Notes under the pieces: model-generated
Database searches by the model: none
Seen by the model: the letters and a program-made list of their open reading frames with translations, nothing else
What the model was told of the DNA's origin: nothing
Program-made: the position numbers and the translations under genes
From: Desulforapulum autotrophicum HRM2
Lineage (GTDB): Bacteria; Desulfobacterota; Desulfobacteria; Desulfobacterales; Desulfobacteraceae
Direction: 5' to 3'
Assembly (NCBI RefSeq): GCF_000020365.1
Contig: NC_012108.1
Coordinates: forward strand, 3,596,001 to 3,660,000
DNA length: 64,000 nucleotides
In this document: piece by piece, positions 1 to 9,595 of the stretch
How positions within the stretch are numbered: the stretch's first letter is position 1
How the letters are laid out: each line of letters opens with the position of its first letter

Positions 1-623
1 GCCATGAGACCGGCCATGTCCTTGATGCAGATACTGTCTGCGCCCAAGTCCACAAGTTCTTTTGCCTTGTTCACATAGTACTCCAGGGTGTAGACCGTAC
101 CGCCCATTCGGGGCTCGGTCAGGGAGTAGCAGATGCTTCCCTGAAAGTGCTTGCCGCAGCTCTTGATCACGGGAACCACAGCCTCAAAGTTACGGTAATC
201 GTTCAGGGCATCAAAGGTCCTGAATACGTCCATTCCGTTCTCACAGGCCCGGTTGACAAAGGCCTTTGCAACATCGTCGGCATAGTTGCGATACCCGACA
301 AGGTTCTGCCCCCTGAGCAGCATGGAAAAGGGGGTCTTCTTAAAATAGCGTTTGAGGGTCCTGATCCGCTCCCAGGGATCTTCGTTCAAGAAACGATGCA
401 TGCTGTCAAAGGTTGCACCCCCCCAGACCTCAACGGCCCAGAAGCCAACCGCATCCATGCGTTCTGCCACGGGAATCATATCCTCGGTTCTTCCCCTTGT
501 GGCAAACAGAGACTGGTGACCATCCCTCAGGGAGAGGTCCATAATTTTAAGGGGATTTTTAGCCTTGGGCCTCTCTTTTTCACAATTAATCTCACACATG
601 TGTATTCTGCCGTGTTCACTCAT
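1..623 (-). CDS. Carboxyltransferase subunit (pyruvate carboxylase B / oxaloacetate decarboxylase alpha type), 5' part
   Basis: The reading frame opens at 623 and runs off the left edge, so only about 207 N-terminal residues are visible. They read as the HMGL-like TIM-barrel carboxyltransferase of pyruvate carboxylase subunit B, oxaloacetate decarboxylase alpha or transcarboxylase 5S: the DLSLRDGHQSL active-site motif, then ATRGRTEDM, GGATFDSMHRFLNEDPWERI, LLRGQNLVGYRNY and a DSICIKDMAG metal-site region. The family moves a carboxyl group between carboxybiotin and pyruvate/oxaloacetate. An AGGAGAG ribosome site lies 6-7 bases before the ATG. It is the third gene of a minus-strand group with a methylmalonyl-CoA carboxyltransferase, which suggests a transcarboxylase or anaplerotic role in propionate/pyruvate metabolism. 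Whether a biotinyl domain follows cannot be seen. Confidence 0.85.
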   Translation of the reverse strand, partial: MSEHGRIHMCEINCEKERPKAKNPLKIMDLSLRDGHQSLFATRGRTEDMIPVAERMDAVGFWAVEVWGGATFDSMHRFLNEDPWERIRTLKRYFKKTPFSMLLRGQNLVGYRNYADDVAKAFVNRACENGMDVFRTFDALNDYRNFEAVVPVIKSCGKHFQGSICYSLTEPRMGGTVYTLEYYVNKAKELVDLGADSICIKDMAGLM

Positions 624-684
624 TGGACTCTCCTGTATATCAGCGTTAAATCACTTATATCAGCGTTAAATCACTGGCTGTTTA

Positions 685-906
685 TTATTTAAATATTCGC
701 ATCTGCATCATGGTCCGACCCTGCATCTGGTCGCTCCTGCCGGCCATTGCCCAGGTGCCGGCAAACACGGAACTCTTTGTATCCGGCTGTTTAACAGCCC
801 CTTCCATGGTATTGTCCATGGATCCGGCAAACTGCGCCGCCTCTTCCTGGGTCTTTATGTAGGTGACAACCGCTGCCGTTAAAGCAGCCATTTTTTTTCT
901 GTCCAT
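685..906 (-). CDS. Small accessory subunit of acyl-CoA carboxylase/decarboxylase (epsilon-like), 73 aa
   Basis: A 73-residue protein starting 9 bases after the stop of mmdA, with its AGGAAGG ribosome site overlapping that stop, so the two are co-translated. The N-terminus MDRKKMAALTAAVVTYIKTQ is a short amphipathic helix and the C-terminus has a TWAMAGRSDQMQGR segment. Small subunits of biotin-dependent carboxylases and decarboxylases (AccE, MmdE-like) often end in a similar W-x-x-x-G-R pattern and tie the carboxyltransferase to its partners. No catalytic residues are visible. The role is inferred from position and this tail; direct family membership is not certain. Confidence 0.6.
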   Translation of the reverse strand: MDRKKMAALTAAVVTYIKTQEEAAQFAGSMDNTMEGAVKQPDTKSSVFAGTWAMAGRSDQMQGRTMMQMRIFK

Positions 907-915
907 TTGTCCTTC

Positions 916-2469
916 CTATACGGGTATATTTCCATGCTTTTTGGCAGGGCGCATCTCACGCTTGCTTCCCAGGGCTTCCAGGGCGTCCACAAGGCGAGCC
1001 CTTGTGTCGGCAGGTCGAATCACGGCGTCCACATACCCCCGGTTTGCCGCACAATAGGGATTTGAAAAGAGCGCTTCGTATTCCTCAATCTTTTCGGCCC
1101 GTTTGGCAACGGGATCATCAGCCCCCTTGATCTCCCTTGCATGGATAATGTTGGCAGCACCTGCAGCCCCCATGACGGCAATCTGGGCGCTGGGCCATGC
1201 AAAGGCCATGTCTGCGCCAAGGTGCTTGGAACACATGGCAAGGTAGGACCCACCGTAATCCTTTCTTGTGATGAGCAGAAGCTTGGGAACAGTTGCCTCG
1301 GAATAGCACCAGAGAAGCTTTGCACCGTGGCGGATGATACCGTTCCACTCCTGGTCACTGCCCGGCAGGTAGCCAGGTACGTCTGCAATGGTAAGCATGG
1401 GAATGTTAAAGGCGTCACAGAAACGAATAAACCGGGTTGCCTTGTCCGATGCATTGATGTCAAGGCACCCTGCCAGGAAATTCGGCTGATTGGCTATGAT
1501 GCCGATCACCCTTCCGTTCAGCCGTGCAAAGCAAATAACGATATTTTTGGCAAAATACTCGTGGGGTTCAAAATATTCCCCATTGTCCACAATGGAGGTA
1601 ATCACCGTCTTGATGTCGTAGCTCTGGTTGGGGTTGTCTGGAATCAGGGTATCAAGTTCCGGTGCGAGTCGGTAGGGATCGTCCCCGGTTTCTTTAAACG
1701 GTGGGTCCTCCATGTTGTTGCTGGGAAGATAGGACAAGAGCATCCTGATCCTTTCCAGGGCATCCTGGTCGGATTCACAGGCAAACTGAGCCACACCGCT
1801 CTTTTCATTGTGGGTCATGGCACCACCCAGTTCTTCAAAGGAGATCTCTTCTCCGGTCACGGATTTGATCACCTGGGGACCTGTGATGAACATGTAGCTT
1901 GTGTCTTTGACCATGAAGATCCAGTCGGTCATGGCAGGAGAGTAAACAGCACCGCCAGCCGTGGGTCCCATGATGGCCGAAATCTGGGGAATCACACCCG
2001 AAGCCGAAGCGTTCCTGAAAAAGATCTCCCCATAGCCGGACAGGGCATCCACTCCCTCCTGGATTCTTGCACCGCCCGAATCGTTAATACCCACAACGGG
2101 CGCACCGGCCTTCATGGCCATGTCCATGACCTTACAGATCTTTTTTGCCTGCATTTCTCCCATGCTGCCGGCCCTTGAGGTAAAATCCTGGGAATAGGCA
2201 AACACCACCCGCCCCTCGATCTTTCCATGGCCCGTGACAACACCGTCGGCTGCAATCTCCTTGTCTTGCATTCCAAAGTTAGTACACCGGTGGGTGACAA
2301 ACATGTCCACCTCCCGGAACGTCCCCTTGTCAAACAAAAGATCCAGTCGTTCCCTGGCATTTAGTTTTCCGGTTTCACGTCGTTTTTCAAGGGCCTTCTC
2401 GCCCCCCATGCCAAGGATTTTTTTCTCCCGTTCCTGAAGATCCTTGATCTTGTCTGCTACTAATCCCAT
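916..2469 (-). CDS. mmdA: Methylmalonyl-CoA / propionyl-CoA carboxyltransferase
   Basis: A 517-residue protein of the usual length for MmdA/PccB/12S carboxyltransferases. Two crotonase-like halves are clear: the N half has GINDSGGARIQEGVDALSGY and IMGPTAGGAVYSPAMTDW, the C half ends with the acyl-CoA carboxylase tail VDAVIRPADTRARLVDALE. The family transfers carboxyl from carboxybiotin to propionyl-CoA or the reverse. In sulfate reducers that oxidise or make propionate this links succinate/methylmalonyl-CoA to propionyl-CoA. The gene leads a minus-strand operon with the small subunit and the pyruvate-type carboxyltransferase, so the cell may run a transcarboxylase joining both reactions. No biotin carboxyl carrier gene is in view; it would lie left of the window. 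Confidence 0.93.
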   Translation of the reverse strand: MGLVADKIKDLQEREKKILGMGGEKALEKRRETGKLNARERLDLLFDKGTFREVDMFVTHRCTNFGMQDKEIAADGVVTGHGKIEGRVVFAYSQDFTSRAGSMGEMQAKKICKVMDMAMKAGAPVVGINDSGGARIQEGVDALSGYGEIFFRNASASGVIPQISAIMGPTAGGAVYSPAMTDWIFMVKDTSYMFITGPQVIKSVTGEEISFEELGGAMTHNEKSGVAQFACESDQDALERIRMLLSYLPSNNMEDPPFKETGDDPYRLAPELDTLIPDNPNQSYDIKTVITSIVDNGEYFEPHEYFAKNIVICFARLNGRVIGIIANQPNFLAGCLDINASDKATRFIRFCDAFNIPMLTIADVPGYLPGSDQEWNGIIRHGAKLLWCYSEATVPKLLLITRKDYGGSYLAMCSKHLGADMAFAWPSAQIAVMGAAGAANIIHAREIKGADDPVAKRAEKIEEYEALFSNPYCAANRGYVDAVIRPADTRARLVDALEALGSKREMRPAKKHGNIPV

Positions 2470-2554
2470 GATAGCAACCTGCCCTTTTTTGAAATCGTTG
2501 ATTTGAGTTTACTTCTTAACTTGCGGCGATCCGCGCTCTAAAGAGTATTTGAAT

Positions 2555-2583
2555 CGAATACAACCTAAAAGTTTTAGGTACAA
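2555..2583 (-). promoter_or_regulatory. Putative mmdA promoter with a 15-bp palindrome in the spacer
   Basis: On the minus strand TTGTAC (2578-2583) and TATTCG (2555-2560) are 17 bases apart. The perfect palindrome CCTAAAA-G-TTTTAGG (2564-2578) fills the spacer and touches the -35 box, where a repressor would block polymerase. The assignment is by inspection only. Confidence 0.35.
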
Positions 2584-2615
2584 GATTTTAACGCCCTTAG
2601 TCAAGAATTGATTGA

Positions 2616-3257
2616 TCATTTAGCAACATTAACCTTGTTCAGGGCTTTCCAGAGTCCTTCCACCTGCTCCCGGGTCTCTTCAAGAGTTCCAGCATTGTCA
2701 ACCACAAAATCGGCAAACTTGAGTTTTTCGTCAATGGGAATCTGTGCTTTTAAAATCACAGCCGCCTCATCCGCTGTGATATTGTCCCGCCGGGCAAGAC
2801 GCCGGATCTGGACATCCCGGGGAACATACACCACCATGAGACGATCAAAAAGGTATTGAAGGTTCAATTCGACCAGCAGTGGAATCACCACCAGGATCAC
2901 ACTGTCTGGTTCTGCCGCTGAAATGGCCTTAACCCGGGTAAAAAAAGCCTTGAAAATTGCAGGATGGGTAAAAGCTTCGAGCTTTTTGCGTTTTTCCACA
3001 TCGTTGAACACAATCTTTGAAAGTCGCTTACGGTCCAGGGTGCCGTCTTCTGCCACTACCTGGGTGCCGAAATAACCGACAATGTTGTCAAATCCCCCAG
3101 TGCCCGGTTCCACCACCTTCCGGGCCAAAAGATCAAAATCCACAATCCTGGCACCCTTCGCCCCCAGCATATTGGCAACGGTGGTTTTACCGGACCCGAT
3201 ACCGCCAGTCACCCCCAGAAGCATTTTACAGCCATGGTGCATCGCCTTTGCCATCAT
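2616..3257 (-). CDS. coaE: Dephospho-CoA kinase
   Basis: A 213-residue P-loop kinase with the Walker A sequence GVTGGIGSGKTTVANML near the N-terminus, the DFDLLARKVVEPG substrate segment and a lid with RRLARRDNITADEAA. CoaE phosphorylates the 3'-hydroxyl of dephospho-CoA, the last step of CoA synthesis. Length fits the family (about 200-210). The first eleven residues (MMAKAMHHGCK) are not typical, and translation may begin at the Met at 3224 just before the P-loop; neither start has a strong ribosome site. The gene stands alone on the minus strand after a DUF6125-like gene. Confidence 0.93.
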   Translation of the reverse strand: MMAKAMHHGCKMLLGVTGGIGSGKTTVANMLGAKGARIVDFDLLARKVVEPGTGGFDNIVGYFGTQVVAEDGTLDRKRLSKIVFNDVEKRKKLEAFTHPAIFKAFFTRVKAISAAEPDSVILVVIPLLVELNLQYLFDRLMVVYVPRDVQIRRLARRDNITADEAAVILKAQIPIDEKLKFADFVVDNAGTLEETREQVEGLWKALNKVNVAK

Positions 3258-3326
3258 CGTATCATAACCCCTGTCGCACCCTTTATTTTAATTCCAATGG
3301 GTTTTATTTTCCGAAGAAAAACCGTT

Positions 3327-4076
3327 TCAAGGATTGACAAGGGTGAATTTCCAGGCGCAATACCAGTCTTCTGGATGTTTGTCAGGCGGGCACCCAATGC
3401 ATTCGGTTTTGATCCTGGAATCAATGGCTGCTGCAAAATAGGGGTATTCAACCAAACCCGCTGACTTACAGGGGTAATCGGCAAGACCTCTTCTCTTTCT
3501 GGCAGCCTGAACCCTGCAATCGTTCATGCGAAAAATAATCGTATTTTCATCGATTTCTTCCACGGACTGGCGGTTGATGGTGGCGTACATCCTGAATGCC
3601 AGGGCTTTTTTAAGGGCCGGAATACCACCGTTGTCGGGAAGATCAAGGAGACCCTTGATTCGTTTTGCTTCAAAGGGAGAAAAACGGGTCCAGCAGGTAT
3701 CATTGCACCGTTTCGCCTCGTTCATGCCAAACGGATGCTCAACGGCCTGGAACCAGATACCGTCGTTGGCAAGCCAGTTGACACCCATTTTCTCGATAAG
3801 ATCCAGGAGGTCGGCCTTTGACATGCGGTGAAGGGCTCCTGGCACCCCATCAATGATTTCAAACCCCAATGCCTTGCCCAGACGCGCCAGCTGATTGCCA
3901 AAACTTTTTTCCCACACAGCGTCTTCAACGGCCATTGCACTTTCACTACCAAGCTGGTGCTCAACCTGGGCTAACCACTGACCATAGTGAACAAGGGTTC
4001 TTCTGAAAGAATCCTTCACCATTTTCAAAAGCAGATCATGGTCGGCATCTGCAAGTAGCGTATTCATCTCTTTCAT
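3327..4076 (-). CDS. DUF6125-like Cys-containing cytosolic protein
   Basis: Start chosen at 4076 because GGGGAG sits six bases before that ATG; an in-frame ATG at 4118 lacks a site. The 249-residue product has no signal peptide or membrane segment. Its C-terminal half carries NDCRVQAARKRRGL, DYPCKSAG and TECIGCPPDKHPEDWYCAW, a Cys-rich layout that I associate with DUF6125 / L-2-amino-thiazoline-4-carboxylate-hydrolase-like proteins common in sulfate-reducing bacteria. A metal or cluster may be bound by these cysteines, but that is inference. Function unknown. An 18-bp TetR-type palindrome lies upstream. Confidence 0.7.
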   Translation of the reverse strand: MKEMNTLLADADHDLLLKMVKDSFRRTLVHYGQWLAQVEHQLGSESAMAVEDAVWEKSFGNQLARLGKALGFEIIDGVPGALHRMSKADLLDLIEKMGVNWLANDGIWFQAVEHPFGMNEAKRCNDTCWTRFSPFEAKRIKGLLDLPDNGGIPALKKALAFRMYATINRQSVEEIDENTIIFRMNDCRVQAARKRRGLADYPCKSAGLVEYPYFAAAIDSRIKTECIGCPPDKHPEDWYCAWKFTLVNP

Positions 4077-4131
4077 TTTTTGCTCCCCATAACGTAAGTT
4101 TAACATATCAACAGGCACAAAGCGTATATAT

Positions 4132-4149
4132 TGATCGAGCGCTCAGTCA
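4132..4149. promoter_or_regulatory. TetR-type operator-like palindrome
   Basis: TGATCGAGC/GCTCAGTCA is an 18-bp dyad with seven of nine positions symmetric per arm around GAGCGCTC. Its centre is about 64 bases before the DUF6125-like start and about 75 bases before the fusA -35 box. The form resembles operators of TetR-family repressors; no such regulator is encoded nearby. Confidence 0.4.
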
Positions 4150-4213
4150 TATATTTAATTAAAAAAAACCAGCCTGTCAAGGTGATAACAGAAAAGATTG
4201 ACAAAGCTTACAC

Positions 4214-4242
4214 TTGACACCGTTCATTCAATACGGTATCAA
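4214..4242 (+). promoter_or_regulatory. fusA promoter
   Basis: A perfect TTGACA (4214-4219) and TATCAA (4237-4242) with 17-base spacing lie about 75 bases before the fusA start codon, on the correct strand. This is one of the best sigma-70 matches in the window. Confidence 0.55.
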
Positions 4243-4316
4243 ATATTGCTTTAAATCTTAAACTTTTATGCAGCAATCATCAAGAAATCACCAAGAGAAG
4301 AAAAGATAAAAAAAAC

Positions 4317-6350
4317 ATGAGCAAAAAGATCAGCATAAAGCAGATACGAAATATCGGCATCATGGCCCACATTGATGCGGGCAAGACAACCGTGACCGAA
4401 CGGATACTCTACTACACGGGAACATCCCATAAAATAGGCGAAGTCCATGACGGTGAGGCGGTCATGGACTGGATGGAGGATGAGCAGAATCGGGGCATCA
4501 CCATCACCTCAGCCGTCACCACCTGCCTTTGGAACAACTCCCAGATTCAGATCATTGATACGCCGGGCCATGTGGATTTCACCATAGAGGTTGAAAGGGC
4601 CCTGCGGGTACTCGACGGTGCCGTGGGTGTGTTCTGTGCCGTTGGGGGCGTAGAGCCCCAGTCTGAAACGGTATGGCGCCAGGCAGACCGGTACAAGGTT
4701 CCCAGGCTTGCCTTTATCAACAAGATGGACCGTATTGGTGCTGACTTTTTCAAGGTTGTTGAGAGCATCGAAAAGAAACTCAAGGCAAAACCATTGATGC
4801 TACAGATTCCCGTGGGAAAGGAGGAGGGGTTCACAGGGGTAATCGACCTTCTGACCATGGAAGAAATCACCTGGAATGACGACACCCAGGGTGCTGAATA
4901 CGCCATCGGTGAAATCAGTAAAAGCCTGAGGGAAAGCGCGGAAGACTTCCGGGAAAAGATGGTTGAAACCGTGGCAGAGGTGGATGACGAGATCATGGAA
5001 CTCTACCTTTCCGAACAACCCATCCCCCTTGAAAACCTCAAGGCGGCCATCAGACGATCCACCATCCAGAGAAAGGTGGTTCCGGTTCTCTGCGGTTCGG
5101 CCCTCAGAAACAAGGGTATTCAACCCCTGCTCAACGCCATTGAGGCCTTTCTGCCAAGCCCTGTGGACATCCCACCGGTGAAGGGCATCCACCCGGATAC
5201 AGAAGAAATAGTCGAATACCCGCCCCAGAAATCTGCACCCCTTGCGGCCCTCATCTTCAAGGTTTCCATGATCGAGGGAAGAAAACTGTCGTTTGCAAGA
5301 ATCTACAGCGGGACCCTTGTCTCGGGCTCAGAGGTGTACAATCCGTTTTTGAAAAAACGGGAAAAGCTGTCAAGAATACTCAAGATGCATGCCAACAAAC
5401 GGGAACGGATAGAATCTGCCTCTGCCGGGGAGATCGTCGGTATTGTGGGTCTTAAGGATACGTCCACAGGGGAAACCCTTTGCTCGGAAAAGGCACCTGT
5501 GCTCCTTGAGCGGATGGAATTTTTAAAGCCGGTCATCTCCATTGCCATCGAGCCCAAAACCCACGCAGACCAGGAAAAGCTCGAAGAGGTCCTCAAAAAA
5601 TTCACCATTGAGGATCCCACCCTCACCGTGACCACGGACAACGACACCGGCCAGACGATTCTGTCCGGCATGGGCGAACTCCACCTTGAAATCATCATCA
5701 GCCGGATGCAGCGGGAATTTAAGACCGAGGTCAACATTGGAAAACCCCAGGTGGTTTACAGGGAAGCCCTGGGGGCTGAAAGTACGGGTCACGCCAAATT
5801 TGAACGTGAAATCTCAGGCAAAAACCACTTTGCCGAAGTCACCCTCAGCTTGAGACCCCTTGAACGGGGCCAGGGCATCACCTTTCGTTCCAAGATCGGA
5901 GAAGATCAAATTCCCCTGCAATATGTTCCTGCAATTGAGAAGGGGATTAAGGACGCCCTTGAGAGTGGATTTTTAAAAGGATATCCCGTTGTTGACACTG
6001 AAATTGTGCTCACGGGCGGATCATTCAATGAATCCCAGAGTTCAGACCTTGGATTTTCGGTGTGTGCCTCCATGGCCGTCCGGGACGCCCTGGAAAAGGC
6101 TGAAATGTTTCTTCTTGAGCCCATCATGGATGTGGAGGTGTTTGTCAGCGACAAGAGCATGGGAGATGCCATTGCCGACCTGAACTCCCGGGGCGGCAAG
6201 ATCGAATCCTTTACCCCCAGGGGGGATCAACAGACCATCAAGGCCACCGTTCCCCTGGCAAAGATGTTTGGCTACTCAACGGCCCTTCGATCGGCCACCC
6301 AGGGACGGGGGACATTTACCATGCAGTTTTCAAGGTTTGACAAGGCCTGA
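4317..6350 (+). CDS. fusA: Elongation factor G (GTPase)
   Basis: A 677-residue translational GTPase. All G motifs are present: AHIDAGKT (17-24), ITITS (61-65), DTPGH (81-85) and NKMD (135-138), followed by domains II-V ending in [12 protein letters not shown] drives ribosomal translocation and, with RRF, recycling. It is slightly short (typical 690-700), and the [10 protein letters not shown] switch sequence is the form I associate with the EF-G2/spdEFG branch. No str operon genes surround it, so it may be an extra paralogue rather than the main fusA. Its last 21 bases overlap the end of the convergent M48 peptidase gene. Confidence 0.93.
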   Translation: MSKKISIKQIRNIGIMAHIDAGKTTVTERILYYTGTSHKIGEVHDGEAVMDWMEDEQNRGITITSAVTTCLWNNSQIQIIDTPGHVDFTIEVERALRVLDGAVGVFCAVGGVEPQSETVWRQADRYKVPRLAFINKMDRIGADFFKVVESIEKKLKAKPLMLQIPVGKEEGFTGVIDLLTMEEITWNDDTQGAEYAIGEISKSLRESAEDFREKMVETVAEVDDEIMELYLSEQPIPLENLKAAIRRSTIQRKVVPVLCGSALRNKGIQPLLNAIEAFLPSPVDIPPVKGIHPDTEEIVEYPPQKSAPLAALIFKVSMIEGRKLSFARIYSGTLVSGSEVYNPFLKKREKLSRILKMHANKRERIESASAGEIVGIVGLKDTSTGETLCSEKAPVLLERMEFLKPVISIAIEPKTHADQEKLEEVLKKFTIEDPTLTVTTDNDTGQTILSGMGELHLEIIISRMQREFKTEVNIGKPQVVYREALGAESTGHAKFEREISGKNHFAEVTLSLRPLERGQGITFRSKIGEDQIPLQYVPAIEKGIKDALESGFLKGYPVVDTEIVLTGGSFNESQSSDLGFSVCASMAVRDALEKAEMFLLEPIMDVEVFVSDKSMGDAIADLNSRGGKIESFTPRGDQQTIKATVPLAKMFGYSTALRSATQGRGTFTMQFSRFDKA

Positions 6351-7799
6351 TTGCAACACGCTTAAGGAGGTCGACGACCCCCTGGACGATGGGGCCTTGT
6401 TCTTTTTTTTCAGCTCTGAAATAAGGGCCTTGGCCCGCTCGATCCTGTCTGGATCATCCATGGCGCCAAGGCTTTTTTCAAAGTGGAACAGGGCATTCCT
6501 TTCCTCTTTGATGGTATGATAATAAAACCCAAGGTAATAGTGGGAAAGCCCGACCTCATGCTCCTGGCCCGAAATGTCAGCAAGGTTGTAGTAAACCCTT
6601 GGAAAAAGATCTGGATCGGCATCAACCAGTCTTAATAAATCCGACTTTGCCTTGTCCAGCATGCCCAGATCAAGCCTTGCACTTCCCCGATAAAAAAGAA
6701 GTGACGACCTTACATCCGCAACGGTATCAAGCCCTTCAAGAACGGCCAAAGCCTTTTCAGGCTCGCCTTTTAACAGATAAACCCTTCCCATTTCAACGAG
6801 AACAAAGGGATCAAACAACCTCAGGGTCAATGCCTGCCCCAGGTGGGACAGGGCCTGATCCAGCAGTGATTTTCTCACAAGCACCAGGGCAAGACCATAG
6901 TGGATGGCCGCATCGTCCGGATCTTTTTTCAGCATTTTTGAGAGCATGGCCTCGGTGGTGTCCACCTGACCGTAAAGTCCTGCCAGCCGGTATTTGACCA
7001 GATTGAACCGGAAAGGGTCAATACCGTTGTTCGTGACAGCCTCGTTAGCATGGTCCTGGAGCCAGGCTTCCAGGTAGAGAATCCGATCCTTGGAACCTGG
7101 ATGTGTCTTCAGATAAGCGGGAATGGCATCGGTGCCGTACCAGTCACTGGCCCTTATTTTTTCAAGACCGGTCAAAAGCCCCCTGGGCGAAAAAGAGGCG
7201 TCCCGGATATACTTGACACCCTTCTGATCGGCCTCTTCCTCGTTTTCCCGACTATAGGCCAGCATTGAGGTCTGACCCGATGCCACCGAACCCAGAACCA
7301 CTGCCTGGGCCGCATCACCCCCACCTGCAACCCCCACCAGCACCCCGGCCAGCACCCCGGCAAGGGTGCCAATGCTCACAAGTTTAGACCGGTCAAGCAT
7401 CTGGGAAATATGACGACAGGCTGCATGGGCACACTCATGGCCGATAATGCCTGCAAGCTCATCGGAATTATCAAGGCCGGTTATCAGGCCACGATTAACA
7501 AAAATATTGGCCCCGGGTCCAGCAAAGGCGTTGAACTGGTCACTATCCACGATATGAAAGGTGTAATCAAAGGGCTGGGGCGGCAGTTGATCAACGATTC
7601 TTCGACCGATCAAGGAAACAAGATCCAAAGCCATGGGGTCATGGATCAGGGCCATCTGCTGCCCGACCATCTCCATGAACTCCTGGGCCATTTTCCTCTC
7701 CTCACTGACGGAAAGTGCTGCTGCAGGGGGTATGGAAATAAAAAAAACCAGGAGTGCGGCAATAAGAGAGCCAGCCAGGGTATGTCTAAATGGTTTCAT
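6330..7799 (-). CDS. M48-family zinc metalloprotease with TPR tail (BepA/YfgC-like)
   Basis: A 489-residue exported protein. Residues 1-28 form a signal peptide ending PPAAA. The peptidase domain has GHECAH (HExxH zinc motif at 121-125) and the downstream EEEADQKG segment holding the third ligand. From about 270 on, repeated helical pairs such as [22 protein letters not shown] read as tetratricopeptide repeats. The order peptidase-TPR is that of BepA, a periplasmic protease and chaperone for outer-membrane assembly. Ser/Thr/Lys-rich tail without obvious structure. Convergent with fusA, sharing 21 bp at the 3' ends. Substrate unknown. Confidence 0.85.
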   Translation of the reverse strand: MKPFRHTLAGSLIAALLVFFISIPPAAALSVSEERKMAQEFMEMVGQQMALIHDPMALDLVSLIGRRIVDQLPPQPFDYTFHIVDSDQFNAFAGPGANIFVNRGLITGLDNSDELAGIIGHECAHAACRHISQMLDRSKLVSIGTLAGVLAGVLVGVAGGGDAAQAVVLGSVASGQTSMLAYSRENEEEADQKGVKYIRDASFSPRGLLTGLEKIRASDWYGTDAIPAYLKTHPGSKDRILYLEAWLQDHANEAVTNNGIDPFRFNLVKYRLAGLYGQVDTTEAMLSKMLKKDPDDAAIHYGLALVLVRKSLLDQALSHLGQALTLRLFDPFVLVEMGRVYLLKGEPEKALAVLEGLDTVADVRSSLLFYRGSARLDLGMLDKAKSDLLRLVDADPDLFPRVYYNLADISGQEHEVGLSHYYLGFYYHTIKEERNALFHFEKSLGAMDDPDRIERAKALISELKKKNKAPSSRGSSTSLSVLQSGLVKP

Positions 7800-7945
7800 G
7801 GAAAAATTATATATGATAATTTTTTAAATTTCAACCCTTGGAAGCAGAACTCCCAAGGGGCAACCCATGTCGCCTTCAGCACTTCCAATAATTAGAATTG
7901 CTGCCCCACTTTTTTACATTTGCTCTGATCCTGGAAGTGTGATAA

Positions 7946-8716
7946 TTGTACTCGATTATGACACAAACCATCTGCATATCAAACCAAAAGGGAGGGGTGG
8001 GCAAAACAACCACCGCGGTAAACCTGTCCGCTGCCCTTGCCGTTTCAGGAAAAAAGACCCTTCTTGTGGACTGTGATCCCCAGGCAAATGCAACAACTGC
8101 CACGGGAATTGACAAGCCCCATCTTGCCTGTTCCCTGTACCATGGTCTTATCCAGTCAAACACGGCTCGAGAGATCATTATCCCCACCCAGGTGGAAAAC
8201 CTGGACATTCTTCCTGCGAATGTGGATCTCATCGGATTTGAGGTGGAGATGATGGCTACCCAGGGAAGGGAAGAGGTCCTCAAACGACTCCTTTCCAGTG
8301 TAAAACAGACATATGATTATGTCATCCTTGACTGCCCCCCCTCCCTGAGCCTTTTGACACTCAATGCCTTGACTGCGGCGGATTCAGTCCTCATCCCCCT
8401 TCAGAGTGAATTTTTCGCCCTTGAGGGCCTCGGCCAGCTCCTTGCCACCATCAAGCGAATAAAGCTCTCCCTCAACCCGAGTCTCAAGATAAAGGGGATT
8501 CTCCTGACCATGTTTGACAGAAGAACCAATCTTGCCCGCCAGGTTGTTGAAGATGCGGAAAAACATTTCAAGGAGATGATTTTTACGACACGGATACCGC
8601 GCAACGTCAAACTCGGTGAAGCCCCAAGTTTCGGCATGCCGATCATCGTATACGATCCCTCGTCCGTCGGCGCAAAAAGCTACCTTGACCTTGCGAAGGA
8701 ACTTCTTGAAAGGTGA
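7946..8716 (+). CDS. parA: Chromosome-partitioning ATPase ParA (Soj)
   Basis: A 256-residue ParA/MinD-family ATPase with the deviant Walker A KGGVGKTT (15-22), the DCDPQANAT segment and DCPPSLSLLT Walker B. A TTG at 7946 is taken as start because GGAAG lies eight bases before it; an ATG four codons later (7958) is the alternative and would lack good spacing. ParA dimers move ParB-parS complexes over the nucleoid. parB follows 9 bases later. No parS site (TGTTTCACGTGAAACA type) is seen nearby, and mnmG, which often neighbours parAB at origins, is 38 kb away. Confidence 0.93.
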   Translation: MYSIMTQTICISNQKGGVGKTTTAVNLSAALAVSGKKTLLVDCDPQANATTATGIDKPHLACSLYHGLIQSNTAREIIIPTQVENLDILPANVDLIGFEVEMMATQGREEVLKRLLSSVKQTYDYVILDCPPSLSLLTLNALTAADSVLIPLQSEFFALEGLGQLLATIKRIKLSLNPSLKIKGILLTMFDRRTNLARQVVEDAEKHFKEMIFTTRIPRNVKLGEAPSFGMPIIVYDPSSVGAKSYLDLAKELLER

Positions 8717-8725
8717 TTCTAAAAA

Positions 8726-9595
8726 ATGAGTAAAAAGAAAAAACTGACAGGACTTGGCAGGGGAATTTCCGCCTTGATTCCAGACCTTGAGGCCATGGAT
8801 GAAAACACGGGTAATTTTTTCATGTGCAAAATCGAGGAGATTGTTCCCAACCGGTTCCAGCCCAGGATCAATTTTGTGGAAGAAGAGTTAGAAAAGCTCA
8901 AGGAGTCCATCATTGAACAGGGGATTCTTCAGCCCCTGCTGGTGAGAAGAAACAGTGACACCTACGAACTCATTGCAGGGGAACGACGGTTAAGGGCCGC
9001 GCAAAGAGCCAAATTTACCCATGTCCCGGCCCTGGTCAGGGACCTTACCGATGAGCAGATGCTTGAAGTTTCCATCATTGAGAACATCCAGCGCCAGGAG
9101 TTAAACCCCCTGGAGGAAGCTGAAGCCTACCATCGGCTGATCTCAGAATTCAACTACACCCAGGAGAAGGTCGCCAGGAGAATCGGAAAGAACAGATCCA
9201 CCATTGCAAACCTGTTAAGACTTCGGGGGCTTCCCGATGCCATCCACCAGAGTCTTGCCAAACATGAAATTTCAACCGGCCACGCAAGGGCAATTCTCGG
9301 GGCCGGATCTGAAGAAAACCAGATCAAGGTCTGGCTCAGAGTCGTGGAAAAAGAACTCTCGGTCCGGGCAACGGAACAGCTTGTCCAGAGAATCAAGGCA
9401 GAGACAGACATGCCTTCCACCCCCCCGCCCATCGTTCAAAATGACGAGTTTGACCGGCTGAGTTCAACACTTTCCAGCAAAATAAACTCCACAGTCAAGA
9501 TAAAGCACAGGGGAGACGGTGGACGGTTTGAGATCGGGTTTAAGACCCGGGAGGAGTTCCAGCGCCTCGTGGAACTTTTTAACCGTCTGACATGA
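8726..9595 (+). CDS. parB: Chromosome-partitioning protein ParB (Spo0J)
   Basis: A 289-residue ParB: the N-terminal MSKKKKLTGLGRGISALIPD signature that contacts ParA, a CTPase/ParB domain with ELIAGERRLRAAQRAK and SIIENIQRQELNPLEEA, then a helix-turn-helix (TQEKVARRIGKNRSTIANLL) that binds parS, and a C-terminal dimer domain. It forms an operon with parA. Its stop overlaps the start of the next gene by four bases (ATGA), so the IspH-UbiA fusion is translationally coupled to it. Confidence 0.93.
   Translation: MSKKKKLTGLGRGISALIPDLEAMDENTGNFFMCKIEEIVPNRFQPRINFVEEELEKLKESIIEQGILQPLLVRRNSDTYELIAGERRLRAAQRAKFTHVPALVRDLTDEQMLEVSIIENIQRQELNPLEEAEAYHRLISEFNYTQEKVARRIGKNRSTIANLLRLRGLPDAIHQSLAKHEISTGHARAILGAGSEENQIKVWLRVVEKELSVRATEQLVQRIKAETDMPSTPPPIVQNDEFDRLSSTLSSKINSTVKIKHRGDGGRFEIGFKTREEFQRLVELFNRLT

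Noticed and set aside
147-692. Open frames opposite the carboxyltransferase genes (147-692, 1141-2178)
   Set aside because: They are antisense shadows of strongly matching genes on the minus strand.
7835-7859. Hairpin CCCTTGG/CCAAGGG before parA considered as a terminator
   Set aside because: No T-run on either side in a useful direction, and it lies upstream of both divergent genes.
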